A DNA stretch of 64,000 nt from Virgibacillus subterraneus (GCF_900110695.1 NZ_FOEH01000002.1:62001-126000); one strand, 5' to 3'; numbered from the stretch's first letter, positions 25,291-36,537 are shown. Made by a program: numbers and translations. Notes: a model not told the origin generated them from the sequence alone.

Positions 25291-26243
25291 AACAAGTGCT
25301 TGATTTTGAAAAGCCAATCGTTAATCTCAAAGAGAAGATTGCTGAGTTAAAAGGGTTTACAGAAGATAGTGAAATGGATTTAACGGAAGAAATAACTACA
25401 CTTGAGAAACGGCTGGAGATATTGGAAGATGATATTTATGGTAATCTGCAGCCATGGGATCGTGTACAAATGGCAAGGCATCAGGAACGGCCAACAACGT
25501 TGGATTATATTGAAGAAATATTTACAGACTTCATAGAATTCCATGGCGATCGCTTATATGGTGATGATGCTGCCATTGTCTCTGGAATAGCACTTTATCA
25601 AGGTAATCCTGTGACAGTAATTGGTCACCAGCGTGGAAAGGGTACAAAAGAAAATATTCATCGAAATTTTGGCATGCCCCACCCTGAAGGATATCGAAAA
25701 GCGTTAAGACATATGCGTCAGGCGGAAAAGTTTAACCGTCCGATTATTAGTTTTATCGATACAAAAGGAGCATATCCTGGTAAAGCAGCGGAAGAACGTG
25801 GACAGAGTGAAGCGATTGCTCACAATTTAATGGAAATGGCTGGACTTACTGTTCCGATTGTCTGCATTGTCATTGGTGAAGGTGGAAGTGGTGGAGCGTT
25901 GGGATTAGGTGTTGGAGATCATATCCATATGCTTGAGAACTCAACATATTCGGTTATTTCACCAGAAGGAGCAGCGGCTTTATTGTGGAAGGATTCCGGT
26001 CTTGCGAAGAAAGCAGCAGAAACGATGAAAATTACTTCCTATGATTTGAAGAAACTTGGTGTTATTGATCAAATAATTGACGAGCCAAAGGGTGGTGCAC
26101 ATCGTGATGTGAAGCTCCAGGCTGAAAATATCAATCATGTATTAGAGAAATCCCTTAAAGAATTAAGAGTACTGCAGTCGGATGAATTACTTGAGAAGAG
26201 ATGGGAAAAATATAAACAAATTGGTGAATATAAAGAGATATAG
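25287..26243 (+). CDS. accA: acetyl-CoA carboxylase carboxyltransferase alpha subunit
   Basis: 318 residues, normal size. An N-terminal coiled coil ([11 protein letters not shown]) is followed by the carboxyltransferase domain with [12 protein letters not shown]-x-G-A-Y-P-G and G-E-G-G-S-G-G-A-L. Translationally coupled to accD by a four-base overlap. A palindromic terminator follows. Confidence 0.97.
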   Translation: MKQVLDFEKPIVNLKEKIAELKGFTEDSEMDLTEEITTLEKRLEILEDDIYGNLQPWDRVQMARHQERPTTLDYIEEIFTDFIEFHGDRLYGDDAAIVSGIALYQGNPVTVIGHQRGKGTKENIHRNFGMPHPEGYRKALRHMRQAEKFNRPIISFIDTKGAYPGKAAEERGQSEAIAHNLMEMAGLTVPIVCIVIGEGGSGGALGLGVGDHIHMLENSTYSVISPEGAAALLWKDSGLAKKAAETMKITSYDLKKLGVIDQIIDEPKGGAHRDVKLQAENINHVLEKSLKELRVLQSDELLEKRWEKYKQIGEYKEI

Positions 26244-26254
26244 ACGATTAATGA

Positions 26255-26276
26255 GGTTGACAATTGTCAACCTTTT
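26255..26276 (+). terminator. terminator after accDA
   Basis: GGTTGACAATTGTCAACC is an 18-bp perfect palindrome, followed by TTTT. Confidence 0.75.
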
Positions 26277-26286
26277 AGTCATTGTT

Positions 26287-26706
26287 TAGGAAACTATAAA
26301 ATTTAAGTGCTGTGGATAACTGGACTCCCGAATCAGCCACGTCCAGCTTCGACGTACAGGATGTACTATTGCGGTTGACGACACAGGACGTGGCGTTCTC
26401 ACTGGCCAGTGCCTAGCGCCTAGTGGACTTCCCTCCCCGTGTCTACGATAAGAAATAAAGGGTGTTCGACTAAAACCACCACATCCTGTGGCAACGTCGA
26501 ACTACCCCACGTCCTGTGGGGCAGCTTACGCTCTTCATGTATCCTTTTCGCTTTCCAAGCATAAGATTCATCTTGACTTTCGCCATCATTGGCGATCAAT
26601 CAAGTTCATCTAATCTCGGGGAAAGGAAGATCGACTAAGACCGCCGCTTTGCGCGGCAACGTCGAACTACCCGCAGCGCTGAGCAGGTGCTTGCGCTTTT
26701 GTTTTA
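26287..26706 (-). repeat. family-B interspersed repeat, copy B2 (about 420 bp, inverted)
   Basis: Inverted relative to B1 and the longest copy. Both ends match B1: GGAAACTATAAAATTTAAGT at the left and AAGCGCAAGC-type sequence at the right. It contains several modules of the form GTTCGAC-loop-GTCGAAC around inner stems such as CCACATCCTGTGG and CCCCACGTCCTGTGGGG. No convincing gene. With A5 it fills the accA-pfkA gap. Confidence 0.88.
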
Positions 26707-26751
26707 ATATGGCTTAAATAATTGATATTTTTCTATTTCCAATTATCTTTG

Positions 26752-26840
26752 GCAGATAAGAAAGTTTAAATACATTCTTACTGCATAAAGCGCAACTAAG
26801 GCACTCGCCATTATTGCTTGGCGAATACCAGGTTTTCTAA
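26752..26840 (+). repeat. family-A repeat, copy A5
   Basis: GCAGATAAGAAAG...CTTACTGCATAAAGCGCAACTAAG...CGCCATTATTGCTTGGCG...GGTTTTCTAA. It ends about 20 bases before the pfkA ribosome site, so it is in the pfkA leader. Confidence 0.85.
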
Positions 26841-26861
26841 AAATAAACAAATAATATATGA

Positions 26862-27830
<969 letters not shown>

Positions 27831-27852
27831 CGACAGTGAAGGAGGAAACAGA

Positions 27853-29613
27853 ATGCGAAAAACAAAAATTGTTTGTACGATTGGACCAGCTTCTGAGTCG
27901 ACAGAAATACTTGAACAATTGATAGAATCAGGAATGAACGTTGCGCGTCTGAATTTTTCCCATGGTGACTACGAAGAACATGGGCATCGTATTAGAAGTG
28001 TTAAAGAGACATCGGAAAAGCTAGGGAAAACAACTGCTGTTCTTTTAGATACAAAAGGACCGGAGATCAGAACAGGTTCTTTTGAAAATGGAGAAGCAGA
28101 GTTAATTGAGGATAAACCTGTTTATGTATCAATGGATGAAATAGTGGGTAATTCAGAGCGTTTTTCAGTTACGTACCAAGGTCTAATTGATGATGTGCAT
28201 GTTGGGTCAAAAATACTTTTGGATGATGGATTAATTGAGTTGGAAGTACTCGGAATTGACTACTCAAATAAGGAAATTAAAACTAAACCATTGAATTCAG
28301 GTACGATAAAAAATAAAAAAGGTGTCAATGTTCCAAATGTAAAGGTGAACCTCCCTGGTATAACAGAAAAAGATGCAAAGGATATTGAATTTGGAATTGA
28401 GCAGGGTGTAGATTTTATTGCGGCATCATTTGTTCGTCGTCCGTCAGATATTCTAGAAATAAGAGAGTTATTGGAAAAGCATAATGCTACACAGATTCAA
28501 ATAATTCCTAAAATAGAAAATCAAGAGGGTGTAGATAATATAGAATCAATCCTTGAAGTAAGTGATGGATTAATGGTTGCTCGTGGAGACTTGGGTGTGG
28601 AAATACCGCCTGAGGATGTTCCTTTAGTACAAAAGGATTTAATAAGGAAATGTAACACAGCAGGTAAACCGGTAATAACTGCTACACAAATGCTTGATTC
28701 GATGGAGCGTAATCCTAGACCTACTCGTGCAGAGGCATCTGATGTGGCCAATGCAATTTTTGATGGAACTGACGCAATCATGTTGTCTGGGGAAACTGCT
28801 GCAGGAAATTACCCAGTAGAATCTGTTCAAACAATGAGTAACATCGCTTTAAAGGCTGAGTCAGGCCTGGATCATAAAATGATACTAACTAATCGTTCAA
28901 AATCCGTTGATATGACAATAACAGATGCGATTAGTCAGTCGGTCACACACACAGCTATGAATTTGTCTGTTGGTGCAATTATAACCCCAACTGAAAGCGG
29001 CCACACTGCTCGAATGATATCAAAGTATCGTCCAAAGTCACCTATAGTTGCAGTAACTTTTTCAGAATCAGTTAACCGTCAACTTGCCTTGGTGTGGGGT
29101 GTTCATTCAATCATGGGACAAAAAGCACGCTCCACTGATGAAATGCTGGACATTGCAGTTGATAGAGGATTAAGTACTAACCTCTTTGAGCGTGGTAGCA
29201 GAGTTCTTATTACAGCAGGTGTTCCAGTTGGTGAAAGTGGCACAACTAACTTAATGAAAGTGCATGTGATAGGTGATGTTATGGCTAAAGGACAAGGAAT
29301 AGGCCGTGGTAACGCATATGGTAAAGCAATAGTCGCCAAAAATTCTAAGGATGCCATAGAAAGACTGGGTGAAAATGACATACTTGTAACTTATGGAACT
29401 GACCGTGACATGATGGAAGCAATTGAAAAAGCAAGTGGAATTGTGACGCAGGAAGGCGGTTTGACTTCTCATGCTGCTGTTGTCGGGTTAAGTCTTGGAA
29501 TTCCGGTAATTGTCGGTGTTAAAGATGTATTCAATCTAATTGAAGATGGTGAAGATATTACGATCGACGGCGCAAAAGGCGATATATACAAAGGACATGC
29601 AAGTGTACTGTAG
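27853..29613 (+). CDS. pyk: pyruvate kinase with C-terminal PEP-utilizing-type domain
   Basis: 586 residues from ATG 27853 (GAAGGAGG 7 bases upstream, product [13 protein letters not shown]). Core motifs: [26 protein letters not shown]. The last roughly 110 residues form the extra domain of Bacillus/Geobacillus Pyk, with G-G-L-T-S-H-A-A like the phosphohistidine domain of PEP-utilizing enzymes. Converts PEP and ADP to pyruvate and ATP. In one operon with pfkA. Confidence 0.98.
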   Translation: MRKTKIVCTIGPASESTEILEQLIESGMNVARLNFSHGDYEEHGHRIRSVKETSEKLGKTTAVLLDTKGPEIRTGSFENGEAELIEDKPVYVSMDEIVGNSERFSVTYQGLIDDVHVGSKILLDDGLIELEVLGIDYSNKEIKTKPLNSGTIKNKKGVNVPNVKVNLPGITEKDAKDIEFGIEQGVDFIAASFVRRPSDILEIRELLEKHNATQIQIIPKIENQEGVDNIESILEVSDGLMVARGDLGVEIPPEDVPLVQKDLIRKCNTAGKPVITATQMLDSMERNPRPTRAEASDVANAIFDGTDAIMLSGETAAGNYPVESVQTMSNIALKAESGLDHKMILTNRSKSVDMTITDAISQSVTHTAMNLSVGAIITPTESGHTARMISKYRPKSPIVAVTFSESVNRQLALVWGVHSIMGQKARSTDEMLDIAVDRGLSTNLFERGSRVLITAGVPVGESGTTNLMKVHVIGDVMAKGQGIGRGNAYGKAIVAKNSKDAIERLGENDILVTYGTDRDMMEAIEKASGIVTQEGGLTSHAAVVGLSLGIPVIVGVKDVFNLIEDGEDITIDGAKGDIYKGHASVL

Positions 29614-29619
29614 TCTCAA

Positions 29620-29870
29620 AAGCTGAAGAGGTGAAGCAATATATGGACTGCGCCCGATCCTCGACATTGCCACGCAAAGTGGCAGTTTTAGTCGATCTCC
29701 TTTAAATCCGTATGAGACAAAGGATATGTGAGGAGAGAAATCGATTCGACGTTGAATTATCGTAAAAATTAAGAAGGAAGTCCATCAGTTGCTGTGAATC
29801 GTGAAAACGCCACGTCTTGTGGCGCAATCGGAACTAGTACGTTATGTACGTTGAAGCTGAATGGGGTTTA
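29620..29870 (+). repeat. family-B repeat, copy B3 (degenerate)
   Basis: It retains ATATGGACTGCGCCC, GCCACGCAAAGTGGCAGTTTTAGTCGA, GGAAGTCCA and GCCACGTCTTGTGGCG in B1 order, but shortened and diverged. Likely an old copy. Confidence 0.65.
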
Positions 29871-29923
29871 AATGGTTGATAATTATTTCACAGGTCTTAT
29901 ATATTATAATTACATGAAATAGA

Positions 29924-29962
29924 GTGTAGAAAAAGAAGGGGTTACCCCTTCTTTTTCTACAC
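29924..29962. terminator. very long perfect hairpin (19-bp arms) before fxsA
   Basis: GTGTAGAAAAAGAAGGGGT, one base, then its exact reverse complement. It lies 27 bases before the fxsA start and about 310 bases after pyk. The downstream arm holds CTTTTTCT rather than ending in a T-run. It could end pfkA-pyk transcripts, or act as attenuator or protein target in the fxsA leader. Confidence 0.6.
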
Positions 29963-29988
29963 ATAGGATGTAAGAAAGGGTGAAATCT

Positions 29989-30378
29989 ATGCGTTGGTTG
30001 TTACTGGCACTTCTAATCTTACCTGCGATGGAAATTGGAGTGTTTATTTGGATTGGCGGCATTATTGGTCCTTGGTGGGTTGTTGGCTTAATTTTACTTA
30101 CCGGTGTTGTAGGAGTGACAATTGCTAAGAATCAAGGAATTGATACTTGGAATCGCGCACAGCAGTCAATGAGCTATGGTCAGGTACCGGCTCATGAAAT
30201 AGTAGATGGTATTTGTATTTTTGTCGGAGCTGTTTTTTTATTCTCACCCGGCTTTATAACAGATGCTGTTGGATTTACGCTGGTTCTTCCGTTTACAAGA
30301 GGACCTTTTAAGTTAATGCTTCAACGATTCTTCAAGGATCGGATAAACAAAGGAAAAATCATCTACCGAAAATGGTAG
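29989..30378 (+). CDS. fxsA: FxsA-family membrane protein
   Basis: 129 residues from ATG 29989 (AGAAAGGG 8 bases before). Three hydrophobic segments at about 2-20, 25-45 and 68-90, with the family pattern P-x-x-E-I-G-V-F-I-W-I-G-G and G-x-x-T-D-x-x-G. The E. coli member interferes with phage T7 exclusion by F; the normal role is unknown. Convergent with ytvI, 6 bases apart. Confidence 0.9.
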   Translation: MRWLLLALLILPAMEIGVFIWIGGIIGPWWVVGLILLTGVVGVTIAKNQGIDTWNRAQQSMSYGQVPAHEIVDGICIFVGAVFLFSPGFITDAVGFTLVLPFTRGPFKLMLQRFFKDRINKGKIIYRKW

Positions 30379-30384
30379 AATAAT

Positions 30385-31494
30385 TTATGGACCTTTTATA
30401 AACTGTCCTATCTGATTAAAAACGCCCGCTTGGTAAAAAGCATTGCCAATAATTAATAGAATGGGTCCGATAAATAACCCTGAAACACCCCATATTTGTA
30501 TGCCTGCAAACAAAGCTACAAGTGCTGCAAGTGGATTTAAATCTATATTACTGGATAATATTTTTGGTTCGAAAAGTTGCCGTTGAACTACCACAATCAT
30601 ATATAAAATTGTTATTGAAATAGTGAGTGAGTAGTTTGCTGTTAAAAATAAATAGAGAATCCATGGAATAAATATGATTCCAGTACCAACGAGTGGGAGA
30701 ATATCAGCAAGTGCAGCTATCAATGTAATTGTTAATGCATATTCAACCTTCAGAATAATCAGCCCAACAAAAATGATGAAGGCTGATATCGAGATGAGTA
30801 ATAATTGTGCTTTAAAAAAACCAAACATGGCTTTTTGCAAATGATTCCAAATGTTCATGCTAGTTTCAAGTACAGTTTCGGGTATCATTTTTTTAAATGA
30901 TTGAACAAGATTATTCCAATCGTTTGTGATGATAAAAGTTGCAATTATAGTAAATATAAATAAAGTAAGGGATCCAGGCAATAAAGTTAATGTGACTGGA
31001 ATCTGTAATAATATATTCTGCAGGAAATTTGTTCCTAATGAAGCAAGTTGATTAATAATCTGTTTCAAATTAGTACTAATGGTTTCCTGCTGGGTGGGAT
31101 TTAATGTATGAAAAAATGAAGTAAGTTTATGATATAAAGGTAAGAGGTATTCATTTATTAAATCCTCCATAATAAATATAAATGTGCGAAAGTGAGTTGG
31201 AATATTCTCTGCTAAGTATGTTGTTCCTTGAATTAATTCCGTAATAATAAAAATTAGGAGTCCAATCAAAATTAAAAAGGCAACAGCCATTACTATAAGA
31301 GTAGCAATTACACGTGGTATCCTTATTCTTTCTTCCAAAAATGTAACGAACGGATTCATAAATAATGATAGTACGATCGCAAGAAGGAATGGATAAAAAG
31401 ATGGAACTGTTAATTGGAGGATAAAATATATAGCTACAAAGGTAAAAATCACTATGGAGAACCTTAATAACTGATAAAGTTTATGCTTGTACAA
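30385..31494 (-). CDS. ytvI: AI-2E/YtvI-family membrane protein
   Basis: 369 residues with about eight membrane segments and the AI-2E-family middle region (long amphipathic stretch at 95-160 between segment pairs). Position next to fxsA and citZ matches B. subtilis ytvI, a sporulation-associated member. TTG 31494 is taken because GGAGGG lies 6 bases upstream; no ATG is placed well. Transported substrate unknown. Confidence 0.85.
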   Translation of the reverse strand: MYKHKLYQLLRFSIVIFTFVAIYFILQLTVPSFYPFLLAIVLSLFMNPFVTFLEERIRIPRVIATLIVMAVAFLILIGLLIFIITELIQGTTYLAENIPTHFRTFIFIMEDLINEYLLPLYHKLTSFFHTLNPTQQETISTNLKQIINQLASLGTNFLQNILLQIPVTLTLLPGSLTLFIFTIIATFIITNDWNNLVQSFKKMIPETVLETSMNIWNHLQKAMFGFFKAQLLLISISAFIIFVGLIILKVEYALTITLIAALADILPLVGTGIIFIPWILYLFLTANYSLTISITILYMIVVVQRQLFEPKILSSNIDLNPLAALVALFAGIQIWGVSGLFIGPILLIIGNAFYQAGVFNQIGQFIKGP

Positions 31495-31655
31495 TTCAAA
31501 CCCTCCATATACATCATTTCATACGTTTACTATGTTACATATGATAAAGAATGGAAAAATAGACATAGAACAGTTAATTAAGGTAGTAAAACAGAATAAG
31601 GAGCTGATGTATAGTTTGCTTATATAAAATTATTGGCGAATTTAATCGGTTTCAA

Positions 31656-31684
31656 TTCACATTGAGTTCATAATACTTTATAAT
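31656..31684 (+). promoter_or_regulatory. sigma-A promoter of citZ
   Basis: TTCACA (31656-31661), a 17-base spacer, TATAAT (31679-31684). The leader to the citZ start is about 100 bases. No clear cre or CcpC site was identified by eye. Confidence 0.65.
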
Positions 31685-31792
31685 TGTTCATGGGGATGAC
31701 AATGTTATATTGTAAGAATATTGTCAAATGTAATTAATAGTTAATTTATTCTAAATCAGTGAATAATTAATAGAAAAAGGAGAGGGTTTGTT

Positions 31793-32908
31793 ATGACAAC
31801 CACTAAAGGGCTTGAAGGAGTTGTCGCAACTCAGTCGTCGGTTAGTTCTATTATCGATGATCAACTAACATATGTTGGTTATAGAATTGACGATTTAGCA
31901 GAGAATTCAAGTTTTGAAGAGGTAGTTTATTTATTATGGAATCTAAAACTACCTACAAAATCAGAGCTTGATACTTTTAAAGCTGACTTAGCATCCAATA
32001 TGGAGTTACCTGAAGCTGTTATCGATCATTTGCGTTCCTATGATTTGTCAACAGTTCATCCAATGGCTGCACTGCGTTCTGCAGTATCAATACTTGGATT
32101 ATATGATGAAGAGTCAGATGTGATGGAGGAAGCAGCAAATAAGCGAAAAGCACTGCGTCTGCAAGCTAAAATCGCTACCATCGTTACTGCGTTTGCTCGT
32201 ATCCGCCAAGGAAAAGAACCAGTTAAACCCAAAAAAGAATTAGGCTTTGCGGCTAACTTCTTGTACATGTTAAATGGTGAAGAAGCAAAAGATGTTGAAG
32301 TTGAAGCAATTAATAAAGCTTTAGTACTTCATGCTGATCATGAACTAAATGCTTCTACATTTACAGCAAGAGTATGTGTAGCAACATTATCAGATATTTA
32401 TTCTGGTGTAACAGCTGCAATTGGCGCATTAAAAGGACCATTACATGGTGGTGCCAATGAGCGAGTTATGAAAATGTTAACTGATATTGGCGACGAGGGA
32501 AATGCAATTCCGCATATTAAAGAAAAAATAGCAAACAAAGAGAAAATTATGGGAATGGGACATCGAGTATATAAGAATGGTGACCCAAGAGCGAAACACT
32601 TGAAACGTATGTCAAAAGAATTAACCAAAACAAGTGGACAATCAAAATGGTATAACATGTCTGTGAAAATTGAAGACTTTATTAAAGAAGAAAAAGGTCT
32701 CCCGGCAAATGTTGATTTTTATTCAGCTTCTGTTTATCATAGCCTAGGGATTGACCATGATTTATTCACACCAATTTTTGCTACAAGCCGTGTTTCCGGA
32801 TGGTTAGCTCATATTCTTGAACAGTATGATAACAACCGTTTAATTCGCCCAAGAGCTGAATATATTGGTCCAAAAACACAAGATTACAAACCGATTGAAG
32901 ATCGCTAG
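31793..32908 (+). CDS. citZ: citrate synthase
   Basis: 371 residues. Active-site parts are clear: first His in L-H-G-G-A-N-E-R, second in G-M-G-H-R-V-Y-K-N-G-D-P-R, and catalytic Asp in N-V-D-F-Y-S-A-S-V-Y. Condenses acetyl-CoA with oxaloacetate. AAAGGAGAGGG precedes the ATG. It heads citZ-icd-mdh, as in B. subtilis, though mdh is spaced by a strong hairpin. Confidence 0.97.
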   Translation: MTTTKGLEGVVATQSSVSSIIDDQLTYVGYRIDDLAENSSFEEVVYLLWNLKLPTKSELDTFKADLASNMELPEAVIDHLRSYDLSTVHPMAALRSAVSILGLYDEESDVMEEAANKRKALRLQAKIATIVTAFARIRQGKEPVKPKKELGFAANFLYMLNGEEAKDVEVEAINKALVLHADHELNASTFTARVCVATLSDIYSGVTAAIGALKGPLHGGANERVMKMLTDIGDEGNAIPHIKEKIANKEKIMGMGHRVYKNGDPRAKHLKRMSKELTKTSGQSKWYNMSVKIEDFIKEEKGLPANVDFYSASVYHSLGIDHDLFTPIFATSRVSGWLAHILEQYDNNRLIRPRAEYIGPKTQDYKPIEDR

Positions 32909-33053
32909 AACTTGATAGAGATAAGGGCCTGTACGTGAACGCCCTAAGTCAGGTCTGAATCATACAGGTCGCTACTCTAATCGGCTGTTACCAAGACATA
33001 GTGTATTTATGATAAAATAATCATGTATGAAGATGACTAGGAGGTATTTTTTT

Positions 33054-34325
33054 ATGACACAAGGAGAAAAAATTACAGTTGAGAACGGAAGGATGAGTGT
33101 TCCGAACCGTCCGATAGTTCCATTTATCGAGGGTGACGGTACTGGACCAGATATCTGGGCTGCAGCACGAAAAGTAATCGAAGCATCCGTTAAGAAGGCG
33201 TATAACGGTGAAAAAGAAATTGAGTGGACTGAAGTTTACGCTGGTCAAAAAGCTTATGATAAAACTGGTGAGTGGCTTCCACAAGACACACTTGACATGA
33301 TTGATAAATATAAAATTGCAATCAAAGGCCCACTAACAACACCAATCGGTGGCGGTATTCGTTCGTTAAACGTTGCTTTGCGTCAGGAATTGGATTTATT
33401 CACTTGTTTACGTCCCGTGCGCTATTTTGACGGTGTTCCATCACCAGTTAAACGTCCTGAAGATGTTGACATGGTCATTTTCCGTGAAAATACAGAGGAT
33501 ATTTATGCAGGGATTGAGTGGCAAAAAGGGTCTGCAGAAGCGAAAAAAGTAATTAACTTTTTGAAAAATGAGATGGATGTTAACAATATCCGCTTTCCAG
33601 AAACTTCAGGAATTGGTGTGAAACCAGTATCTGAAGAGGGAACAAAACGTTTAGTTCGTTCAAGCATCGAGTATGCGCTAAATGAGGGACGTAAAAGTGT
33701 TACTCTAGTACATAAAGGTAACATCATGAAATATACGGAAGGTGCATTTAAGGCTTGGGGATATGAAGTTGCTGAACAAGAGTATGGTGATAAAGTATTT
33801 ACTTGGGCAGAATATGACCGTATAGTTGAAAAAGATGGTAAAGATGCAGCAAACAAGGCACAGGATGAAGCCGTAGCTGCAGGAAGATTGCTTGTAAAAG
33901 ATGCAATTGCTGACATTTTTCTTCAACAAATCCTAACTCGTCCTAAAGAATTTGATGTTGTTGCTACAATGAATCTTAATGGTGACTACATTTCTGATGC
34001 TTTAGCAGCACAAGTTGGCGGAATTGGAATTGCTCCAGGAGCGAACATCAACTATGATACTGGTCATGCAATTTTTGAAGCAACACATGGTACTGCACCT
34101 AAATATGCAGGAATGGATAAGGTTAATCCATCTTCAGTAATTCTTTCAGCTGTATTAATGCTTGAACATCTTGAATGGAGAGAAGCTGCAGATCTTATTA
34201 CAAAAGCAATGGATAAAACAATTGGTTCTAAAGTTGTAACATATGATTTCGCCAGAATGATGGATGGTGCAAAAGAAGTTAAAACATCTGAATTCGGTGA
34301 TGAACTAATCAAAAATATGGATTAA
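33054..34325 (+). CDS. icd: NADP-dependent isocitrate dehydrogenase
   Basis: 423 residues from ATG 33054: AGGAGGT lies 9 bases upstream and the product M-T-Q-G-E-K-I-T-V matches Icd; the frame runs open further upstream without a ribosome site. Substrate site [12 protein letters not shown], whose Ser is the one phosphorylated in E. coli, and [10 protein letters not shown]. Oxidises isocitrate to 2-oxoglutarate, making NADPH. Confidence 0.97.
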   Translation: MTQGEKITVENGRMSVPNRPIVPFIEGDGTGPDIWAAARKVIEASVKKAYNGEKEIEWTEVYAGQKAYDKTGEWLPQDTLDMIDKYKIAIKGPLTTPIGGGIRSLNVALRQELDLFTCLRPVRYFDGVPSPVKRPEDVDMVIFRENTEDIYAGIEWQKGSAEAKKVINFLKNEMDVNNIRFPETSGIGVKPVSEEGTKRLVRSSIEYALNEGRKSVTLVHKGNIMKYTEGAFKAWGYEVAEQEYGDKVFTWAEYDRIVEKDGKDAANKAQDEAVAAGRLLVKDAIADIFLQQILTRPKEFDVVATMNLNGDYISDALAAQVGGIGIAPGANINYDTGHAIFEATHGTAPKYAGMDKVNPSSVILSAVLMLEHLEWREAADLITKAMDKTIGSKVVTYDFARMMDGAKEVKTSEFGDELIKNMD

Positions 34326-34339
34326 TAACAATAGTTGAA

Positions 34340-34370
34340 GTACCCGGTCAGATATTTATTGACCGGGTAC
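34340..34370. other. strong hairpin without T-run between icd and mdh
   Basis: GTACCCGGTCA ... TGACCGGGTAC, a perfect 11-bp GC-rich stem with a 9-base loop. No T-run on either strand, so it does not look like an intrinsic terminator; an mRNA-stability or processing element is possible. Confidence 0.7.
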
Positions 34371-34482
34371 GGCTATTGTATTGTTCGCAGTTTATAGATT
34401 TTGGCAGTTGTAAAGGTAAAACTGCTGTCATACTGTATAAGTGTAACTATATTGTAAATTTCTTATTGGAAGGGGAATAACA

Positions 34483-35421
34483 ATGGCTATCAAACGTAAA
34501 AAGATTTCTGTTATCGGCTCTGGTTTTACTGGAGCTACTACTGCTTTGATGATGGCGCAAAAGGAACTAGGGGACGTAGTATTGGTTGATATTCCGGATA
34601 TGGAAGATCCAACAAAGGGTAAAGCATTGGATATGCTTGAAGCTAGTCCTGTACAGGGCTTTGATGCAAAGGTTACCGGAACTGCAAATTATGAAGAAAC
34701 AAAAGACTCGGACCTTGTAATCATTACAGCAGGTATCGCCCGTAAACCTGGTATGAGCCGTGATGATTTAGTAAATACAAATGCTAAAATTATGAAATCA
34801 GTTGCCGGCGATATTGCAAAATATGCTCCAGATTCTATTATTGTTGTACTGTCAAACCCTGTAGATGCGATGACATATACGGCATTTAAAGAATCTGGTT
34901 TCCCTAAAGAACGTGTTATTGGTCAATCAGGTGTACTTGATACAGGTCGTTTTCGTACATTTGTTGCCGAGGAGCTAAACCTTTCTGTAAAAGATATAAC
35001 AGGGTTTGTTCTTGGTGGCCACGGAGATGACATGGTTCCATTAATCCGCTATTCCTATGCAGGCGGAATTCCATTAGAAAAATTAATTCCAAAAGAGCGT
35101 CTTGATGAAATAGTTGCACGTACTCGTAAAGGCGGCGGGGAGATTGTTGGCCTACTGGGTAATGGCAGTGCATATTATGCACCAGCTGCTTCTTTAACTG
35201 TAATGGCTGAAGCAATCCTCAAAGATCAACGTCGTGTACTCCCATCAATAGCATATTTAGAAGGTGAATATGGCTATAAAGATATTTATCTTGGCGTTCC
35301 AACGATATTAGGTGGTAGAGGAATTGAAGATATCATCGAGTTAGACCTAACAGAAGAGGAAAAATCTGCATTGAATAAATCAGCAGAATCAGTTAAAAAT
35401 GTTCTTAATGTATTAGAGTAA
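34483..35421 (+). CDS. mdh: malate dehydrogenase
   Basis: 312 residues, LDH-like type. NAD site G-S-G-F-T-G-A near residue 11 with acidic residue at the end of strand two (V-V-L-V-D), substrate Arg loop R-K-P-G-M-S-R, N-P-V-D-A-M-T, and catalytic His in G-G-H-G-D-D-M-V. Converts malate to oxaloacetate. Preceded by AAGGGG and its own 110-base leader holding a vestige of the family-A repeat (CTGTATAAGTGTAACTA). Confidence 0.97.
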   Translation: MAIKRKKISVIGSGFTGATTALMMAQKELGDVVLVDIPDMEDPTKGKALDMLEASPVQGFDAKVTGTANYEETKDSDLVIITAGIARKPGMSRDDLVNTNAKIMKSVAGDIAKYAPDSIIVVLSNPVDAMTYTAFKESGFPKERVIGQSGVLDTGRFRTFVAEELNLSVKDITGFVLGGHGDDMVPLIRYSYAGGIPLEKLIPKERLDEIVARTRKGGGEIVGLLGNGSAYYAPAASLTVMAEAILKDQRRVLPSIAYLEGEYGYKDIYLGVPTILGGRGIEDIIELDLTEEEKSALNKSAESVKNVLNVLE

Positions 35422-35434
35422 TCTCTGATGAAAG

Positions 35435-35476
35435 CTTCTTTTTACGCATATATTAAGGTAAAAAGAAGTTTTTTTA
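35435..35476 (+). terminator. intrinsic terminator after mdh
   Basis: CTTCTTTTTAC ... GTAAAAAGAAG with T7 following. Confidence 0.88.
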
Positions 35477-35565
35477 GCAGTTAAGTAAGCTATAAATCCT
35501 TTCTTACTCATAAGCGCAACTAGACTTTTCGCCATTATAGCTTGGCGAGAAGCCAAGTTATTAAG
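35477..35565 (+). repeat. family-A repeat, copy A6
   Basis: GCAGTTAAGTAAG...CTTTCTTACTCATAAGCGCAACTAG...TCGCCATTATAGCTTGGCGAGAAGCCAAG. It abuts the mdh terminator. Confidence 0.85.
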
Positions 35566-35680
35566 CAATTAAGGAAAGTGAAATACGCTTTTATAAATAC
35601 CATGTTAAACTATAATAGTATGGCGTTAACTTCTTTTTTTTGGTATAATAGTAAACGCTTACATATATGGGGGTGATGAC

Positions 35681-36157
35681 GTGATTGGTAAAAAGAGAAA
35701 GCTTGGCAAGAAAATTAACGATTTACAAATTGGTGATTCCTACACAGCATCACATATTATAGAAGATAGAGATTTGTTATTATATTTAGGATTAACAAAT
35801 GATGCAAATCCATTATACATTCAACATGATTATGCATCACAAACAGCTTATCAACAGCCGATCGTACCATCAGTTATGTTATTTGGAGCAGTATCTTCCA
35901 TTGTGTCAATGCATTTACCTGGGCCCGGGAGTCATATTACACAGCATGAAATGACATTTCCAAAACCTGTTTTTCATTACTCGGAAGTAAAAATTACGCT
36001 GGAAATAATTGCAATTGATCAGGAAAACCATCAAATAACATTATCTGTAGTCGGATATGATACTGAAGGTGATAAAATTTTACATGGCAAGCTTCATGTA
36101 TGTCCGGCATACGAGCCTGAATCCATAACAGGTGCTTCTCTTGAAAACTTCTTTTAA
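35681..36157 (+). CDS. MaoC-fold (hotdog) dehydratase-like protein
   Basis: 158 residues. GTG 35681 with GGGGGTGAT upstream. The hotdog motif T-N-D-A-N-P-L-Y stands where active (R)-enoyl-CoA hydratases carry G-D-x-N-P-x-H: the Gly is Asn and the catalytic His is Tyr, so hydratase activity is doubtful. The rest (F-G-A-V-S-S...L-P-G-P-G-S) fits the fold. It may bind an acyl-CoA or act structurally. It lies alone between mdh and phoP, with a terminator after it. Confidence 0.82.
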   Translation: MIGKKRKLGKKINDLQIGDSYTASHIIEDRDLLLYLGLTNDANPLYIQHDYASQTAYQQPIVPSVMLFGAVSSIVSMHLPGPGSHITQHEMTFPKPVFHYSEVKITLEIIAIDQENHQITLSVVGYDTEGDKILHGKLHVCPAYEPESITGASLENFF

Positions 36158-36164
36158 ACAGGTG

Positions 36165-36198
36165 AATACTATCACTATTGTAGTGGTAGTATTTTTTT
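36165..36198 (+). terminator. intrinsic terminator after the MaoC-like gene
   Basis: AATACTATCACTA ... TAGTGGTAGTATT with one G-U pair, then a T-run. Confidence 0.88.
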
Positions 36199-36335
36199 GC
36201 AGTTAAAAAAGTATAAATTCTTTCTTATTGCATAAGTGCCCCCGTTTAGGCTTACACTCCAAAGTATAAGGGCTGTTCTAATAAAGCAAAATACACTTTC
36301 ATAAAGAACCCATTAACAATGCTAAGTTTTCTAAT
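36199..36335 (+). repeat. family-A repeat, copy A7 (long subtype)
   Basis: GCAGTTAAAAAAG...TTCTTTCTTATTGCATAAGTGC, then a GC-type insert ACTCCAAAGTATAAGGG similar to that in A3, then CATTAACAATGCTAAGTTTTCTAAT. Confidence 0.7.
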
Positions 36336-36338
36336 TGG

Positions 36339-36378
36339 CTAATCTTTTCAACATGAAAAGGATTTATCAGCCAAAAAG
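36339..36378. other. imperfect hairpin in the phoP upstream region
   Basis: TTGGCTAATC-TTTTCA ... TGAAAAGGATTTATCAGCCAA pairs with small bulges. No T-run. Role not apparent. Confidence 0.4.
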
Positions 36379-36471
36379 AAACTTAATAGAGCTCCTATCC
36401 AGAAAATCAAATAGAATAACGAACCTAATGAAATACAGCTCTTTGTAAATTATTCTTTACATGCTAACATA

Positions 36472-36500
36472 TTCACATTGTTGTCAGTTCAATGTATGAT
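36472..36500 (+). promoter_or_regulatory. sigma-A promoter of phoPR
   Basis: TTCACA (36472-36477), a 17-base spacer, TATGAT (36495-36500). Hexamers resembling PhoP half-sites (TTTACA 36456, CTAACA 36464, TTCACA 36472, TTGTCA 36481) overlap it, but their 8-9-base spacing differs from the usual 11. Confidence 0.55.
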
Positions 36501-36537
36501 TAATTTATTATACGTTTTATAGAAATGGGGACTATTG

